Assembly: GCA_030737875.1 (NCBI GenBank)
Contig: CM060918.1
Location: forward strand, 884,727,903-884,791,902
DNA from: Allium sativum
Taxonomy: Eukaryota; Streptophyta; Magnoliopsida; Asparagales; Amaryllidaceae
Direction: 5' to 3'
Length of the DNA: 64,000 nucleotides
A program made the position numbers and the translations under genes. Below are positions 59,925 to 64,000 of this stretch, in pieces (position 1 is the first letter of the stretch; each line of letters begins with the position of its first letter). The notes below the pieces were generated by a model, which was not told the DNA's origin, ran no database searches, and saw only the letters and a program-made list of their open reading frames with translations.

Positions 59925-60110
59925 GATATCATGAAGGGATTGGCCGCAAACGTGGATATTATCCTAAAGGATTTGGCCTCAAGCATGCATAGTATCATAA
60001 GGGAATTTGGCCACAAACATGCATAGTATCATAAGGGAATTTGGCCACAAACATGCATAGTATCATAAGGGAATTTGGCCACAAACATGCATGATAACAT
60101 AAGGGGTTTG
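59925..60110. repeat. GGCCACAAACATGCATAGTATCATAAGG tandem repeats
   Basis: Five units of about 39-40 bp. The middle ones are nearly identical, which indicates recent tandem duplication within the element G LTR. Confidence 0.88.
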
Positions 60111-60662
60111 GGTTCATTTACATGCATAAGCCCCAAAGTCAAGTCTTTGCCAATGTTTCACAAGTCAATTGGTTCCCAAAGGTTCATGCTAACATTCCAT
60201 AGATAAAGATTCAAACTTGCAAGATAAACTAGGTTAAACGTAACATGAGTGGCATGATTAAGTCGCTAAAACTTAGCCCAAGGTCATAGATCATAGAAAA
60301 GGGGGAAAATTAGGTTCACATAGGCTAGCATACTTATGTTTCATCGCATTTTATTCCATGTCACATTAGAACCACCGTTAGAATCTACAAGTAGCTAGAA
60401 CTTACATAGCAAGGCTTAGGGAAGGATCATGCATCGTCTTGACGAAGAAAGGTGGCTCCTTTGTTGAAGGATCGTCATGAAATTTGCATAGCAACGTTGA
60501 TCCACTCCCTTGATTTGATGTAGCAAGCTAGCACCTTTGATTCGGATCCGATTTGAATGCATAGGCTCTTGGAGTTGGAGATGGAGGCCATGATCACTTG
60601 GCATTTGGGCAGCACTTCGTGGCATGAGTGATTTGTGAGGGTTTAGGGTAGGCTTAGGGGTC

Positions 60663-60670
60663 TTTTTATA
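60663..60670 (-). promoter_or_regulatory. TATA box of element G left LTR
   Basis: TATAAAAA on the minus strand, about 0.5 kb from the LTR start and downstream of the shared U3 block at 60970-61065. Confidence 0.6.
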
Positions 60671-61146
60671 GAGATTAGGGCTAGTTTAGGCCCTTAGATT
60701 AACCATAGGATAGATCTGAACCCTCAATATCCATCACAGGCCCATAAAACATGTCTTGAGGAACAAGTCAGGTGCACCCAGGCCCAAGTGGTCGGACCAC
60801 CCAGGTCGACACCCGTGTCGACTGGGCAGTCGACCTGCCCCCTGGGCGTGTTGACTCCCCAGTCGACACCCCTGTCGACCTGGGGCTTGGGCGGGAATTT
60901 TCCTGCCCAGTTCGTTTGGCTCCAGATTTGAATTTCGAACTGTTTTTGAACGTGAATTTTTCTGAAAACTTTGACGGGCCATAACTGGGTCATACGGAGT
61001 CCGATTCTCGAAAACTCGGACTCTATTTCGCGTATTTTTCCGAGAAGAACGCAATGGCGCAACCCGTTTCTCCTGCTTCAGATTTTTTTTATTAAATTCT
61101 GCCTTGATTCTTTTCTTAGCATGTTGTAAAAATCCGGGTTGTCACA

Positions 61147-62208
61147 TTCTTCCCAACTTAAAGGATTTCGTCCCCGAAATCTCCAAGTTAGGAAGAACGT
61201 ATCCTACCATCCATCATCCATCTACTCAAAACATCATCCACGAGCAGTCATTGTCCTTAAAAGGTTCTAAATGTTGTATGATCATATGCGAAAGGTGTGT
61301 GTATATGTACTTATCTAATGTAAATGATCAGGCCTGAGTGATCTTCTAAATGCAAAATATGTTTAGTGCCATGAATCCAACATGTATGCAAATAGTCCTA
61401 GTCATATAAGTACTACGTACGTGCACAAACATTCATTCATATGCAACATCCGCATGACAACAAATTAACTTTCAAACAAGTATAAATACTCGTGCATATG
61501 CAATGCAAAATGTGAGTGCGTCGACCTAATATCTAACGTGTATACGCGCATCCACGAGCAACCACTTGCAACCATTTGCAACCATATCAATCATAACATG
61601 TTTCAAATACATGTTTACATCCATAGAGTTCTACCTAGGGTTCCCAAGATAGGATCGAGAAGATAAACAAGACAAACTCCTTACGGGGTTTGCAACAGAA
61701 ATAGGACCGAGAGGATATCCACCAAGCGATAGCATGAAAGCAAGCTCTACAGGAGAACCAGGGATCAACGATATACTCTTAAAAAGAGACATGATGCGCG
61801 CGTCTAAGCCGCATTTCCATGAGCTTAATTCCATTGTGCCTTGACCGCCTTTGACTTCATGATTTCGTAGCTCCTTCATTCCTATTTCCAAGGTATGAGT
61901 CGGAACTCATTTCACTATCGCCTCTCGTTTCACTTTCACTTATTCTTTCCCTAGTATGCTCGGCTCAAACATATCTGCGTACTCATGCAAGCTCTCCAAA
62001 ATTCACTAGTGAATTATGGATCTTGTTTACCGATGCCAATCCATGTTACCACGTGCACTTACTAGGGTGATTCCTATAACCCATGCTTACGCGGAATGAA
62101 CCATCCGCCTTATTGGCGAACGTTACTTGATCGGATCAGAGATTTCCAATAAATGCATCAAGAGATTCTAGGTAACTAACTAACCATGACAGAACTCATA
62201 AGGTTACA
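61147..62208 (-). pseudogene. Element G internal region: integrase-tail remnant, PBS lost
   Basis: 1,062 bp. A polypurine tract with GGGGACGAAATCC on the minus strand begins it at 61147. 61891-61790 (minus) still shows an ELRNHEVK...IMSLF stretch like the chromodomain end of F, with stops. The last ~60 bp resembles F around 47625-47665 (protease/RT side) and then meets the right LTR directly, so gag, the leader and the tRNA primer site are deleted. No PBS is found beside 62209. This copy could not start reverse transcription. Confidence 0.7.
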
Positions 62209-63002
62209 TGTAACACCCCACCTCCGCTAGGGTCACTCACAAAGGGAATGCACTAGGTTTGGTGAAGCATTATCGAGGTAAACATGCACAGAAATATTAC
62301 AAGACAGAACATATATATATATAAAACAGCGGAAGTAAAACAATTTCATTACCTTATAAAATGAGGCCTAAAGCCTTTTACATCAGAATACATCAAAACC
62401 TGTCTTGCAATAATAAAGAAGCATAAAACCATTTCATAAATTATTCCCCAAGTAAACCCGTAAAGTAGCCATAGCCAAGAAAAGTCCAAGCCATGCGTGA
62501 TGACCTTCAAACAGAAGAAGTCACAACTAACAATAGCATTTCCTCCCTGTAACCTGGGGGGGAAACGGAAGACAAGAGGTAAAACAAAACGGGGTCAGTC
62601 ATAAAGACTGGTAAGCCCTATCTACTATCAGTATATAAACCAGTAAAGTTAACTGGCATGAGGAACTGAGATGAACATAAGTATGATGACAAGATAGATA
62701 AGCTAAACCAAAATAACAGGATGCACTACTGTACCAAGATACACGAGTGTGTCATGATAAACTACGGTGTCAAGATAAATCAAGGTATCACATTGTCAGG
62801 TTTCTATCAAGTATACTATCCCAAGGTAGCTATCCTGTATAACATCCCACGGTATCTATCATGTATATTTCCCCTGGTTCTAACATGTGTATTTGCTCTG
62901 CACCTTTCGAACTAATATCCCAACCCGCGTCATGTGTTAACTATGAATGTCCCTTGCCCAATGTCATGTAATGGTCCATGTCCACCTAATATACAGCATA
63001 TG
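62209..63002 (-). repeat. Element G right (5') LTR, first segment
   Basis: Matches 56784-57558 with scattered substitutions and small indels. It is interrupted after CAGCATATG by element H. Confidence 0.85.
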
Positions 63003-63348
63003 TGTAAAGACCCGTAAATTCCCGCTCTTTGGATCGACCATAAACCACACAAGTCTGACCCAAAGGTCGGAAATCCACGAATACTTTGACTTTGGGAATA
63101 CAACAACATCAGAACAATAACATCAGACTTTTATAACATCATAATAAATGTTACATCAGAGTACAGAATATATATCAGAGTACATTAAATAAATTTACAG
63201 CGGAAGATAATTTTACATTACTTTAATACAGTGCAGCGGAAATGAAATAACTAAGACAGCGGAAGACTTTTCTATGCTCTGGACACAGCTTTGAGCTTCA
63301 ATCCAGGATCCTGCTAAAGAGATAAATATCTGCAAAAAGCTACTCGAC

Positions 63349-63370
63349 TGCCCGTGTGGAAAAGAGGGCA
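63349..63370 (-). ncRNA. Short conserved hairpin TGCCC/GGGCA, element H
   Basis: Same stem as in D and E, with a 12-nt loop nearly identical to that of D. Confidence 0.45.
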
Positions 63371-63567
63371 CCCGAGTTTGCAAAAGTGGAAACAAACAAC
63401 GGGTCAGTCGTGGGACTGGTGTGAGAATTGTTAACTAATATAACTAATAGTAATAAGGCAAATCCAAGGACCACGCCGCTAAAGCGGAACGGGTTTAATT
63501 CCAATGGATTGCCGTGCATAATTTAAGTAAATCGTCAAAACAACGCAATGCTTTGTAGAAAAATGAA

Positions 63568-63639
63568 ACCATCATAAGACCCAAGTCCCATCACACAATG
63601 CAACGCAAACCGGAGGATAGGGTTTTACCTTATAATGGT
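63568..63639 (-). ncRNA. Conserved covarying stem-loop, element H
   Basis: ACCATCATAAG (63568-63578) pairs with CTTATAATGGT (63629-63639) at 10 of 11 positions. Relative to D, three pairs have changed on both sides. The loop keeps CACACAATGCAACGCAA and CCGGAGGATAGGGTTTTA. Confidence 0.65.
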
Positions 63640-64000
63640 CAAACATGCTTGATACGATAAAAAAAATGATATTATTATTAGTGTGTTTATGTTTTAAAAC
63701 ATTTCAAAGTAAATGTATCAATCCTAGGAAGCATAGGTACCATATGCTATGCCTCCATACTAGTAATACAATAAAAACCGCAAGGGTCATATTTGGAATT
63801 TGGATTTCCATCTGAGTCAAGGCTAGGGAGGAGCTCCTTACCGATTTGAGACACTCTAGCTGATGCCTCAGGATTACCCGCAGTTAACCCTTGGAAATGG
63901 CAGGGCCGGTCCTCAAATACAGCTTAGAGGATTGGCAATTCCTAAGCACACGTTCCCCGGTCCTATAGGACCTATCCGAGGCGCCTCATTCCATCATCCA

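Larger units (their letters stand above)
56784..61146 (-). repeat. Element G left (3') LTR
   Basis: 4,363 bp, TGTAACACCCCACCTCCG to AATCCGGGTTGTCACA, followed by a polypurine tract on the minus strand. The first ~790 bp is matched by 62209-63002 with moderate divergence. It contains GGTTAAGT repeats, the twin hairpin, CACAAACATGCATAGTATC repeats, TATA and the U3 block shared with F. It is related to, but clearly diverged from, F. Confidence 0.88.
63003..64000 (-). mobile_element. Element H: LTR of a D/E-related giant-LTR element (partial)
   Basis: Starts TGTAAAGACCCG and follows the order of the D LTR from 1744: CAGCGGAAGA words, CTGCCCGTGTGGAAAA, GGTCAGTCGTGGGACTGG, AAGGACCACGCCG, then GAGGCGCCTC. 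Nucleotide identity to D is moderate, so it is a third, distinct member. The expected target duplication would be ATATG (62998-63002); its partner is outside the window. Confidence 0.75.

Noticed and set aside
60790..60890. GTCGAC-rich palindromic stretch as a special site
   Set aside because: Six or so GTCGAC/GTCGACC words in a short GC-rich region look striking, but the right G LTR copy is outside the window and nothing else here has it, so I cannot separate it from local tandem duplication.
60724..61062. Overlapping 106- and 112-codon minus ORFs in the G LTR
   Set aside because: They cover the U3 block and a GTCGAC-rich repeat stretch (60790-60890); two frames are open at once because of repeat composition.

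Overview
This window is plant nuclear DNA made almost wholly of nested LTR retrotransposons. The signs are: several LTR pairs with TG...CA ends and 5-bp target duplications, primer-binding sites (PBS) matching the plant initiator tRNA-Met (TGGTATCAGAGC or its complement), a Tat-lineage Ty3/gypsy pol with an antisense extra ORF, and chromodomain-type gypsy fragments. I see no intact host gene, tRNA, rRNA or CRISPR array. The organism looks like a flowering plant with a repeat-rich genome; I cannot name the species.

Layout, with element letters used throughout. Element A (minus strand): its internal end and PBS lie at 1-292 and its LTR at 293-465, resuming at 21140-24218. Element B (minus) is inserted in A's LTR, 466-21134, target duplication TAACT. 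Element D (minus) is inserted in B's left LTR, 1744-15799, target duplication TCCTT; it has two ~6.5-kb LTRs around only 1,030 bp of internal DNA. A 757-bp hAT-like element sits in A's LTR at 21875-22631. Element A interrupts element R, a Tat-lineage Ty3/gypsy element on the plus strand (24219-35820): decayed gag/protease, reverse transcriptase, two RNase H modules and integrase (to 28386), then a long decayed antisense ORF (33518 down to 29497), palindromic repeat arrays and a 3' LTR. 35821-37230 is older debris resembling another antisense ORF.

Element E (plus) starts at 37231. It is a diverged relative of D with ~6-kb LTRs and 1,069 bp internal. Its left LTR is split by element F (minus, 40964-52416, target duplication ACATT), whose 3,851-bp LTRs are almost identical although its pol is wrecked. 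E's right LTR (from 55767) is split by element G (minus, from 56784). G's right LTR is split by element H (minus, from 63003), another D/E relative that runs off the window.

The elements seem to be mostly non-autonomous passengers. D, E, B and G carry essentially no coding sequence and F carries a broken pol, yet all keep PBS, polypurine tract and promoter signals, except G, which has lost its PBS. Similar PPT surroundings suggest that related chromodomain gypsy elements elsewhere supply the proteins.

The most interesting signals are structural RNA candidates inside the LTRs. One is a twin hairpin with a conserved CCGG-rich loop and stems that change in a compensatory way in families B, F and G. 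The other is a long stem-loop with an 11-bp covarying stem and a conserved loop in D, E and H, about 0.5 kb before the LTR end next to the PBS in D and E.
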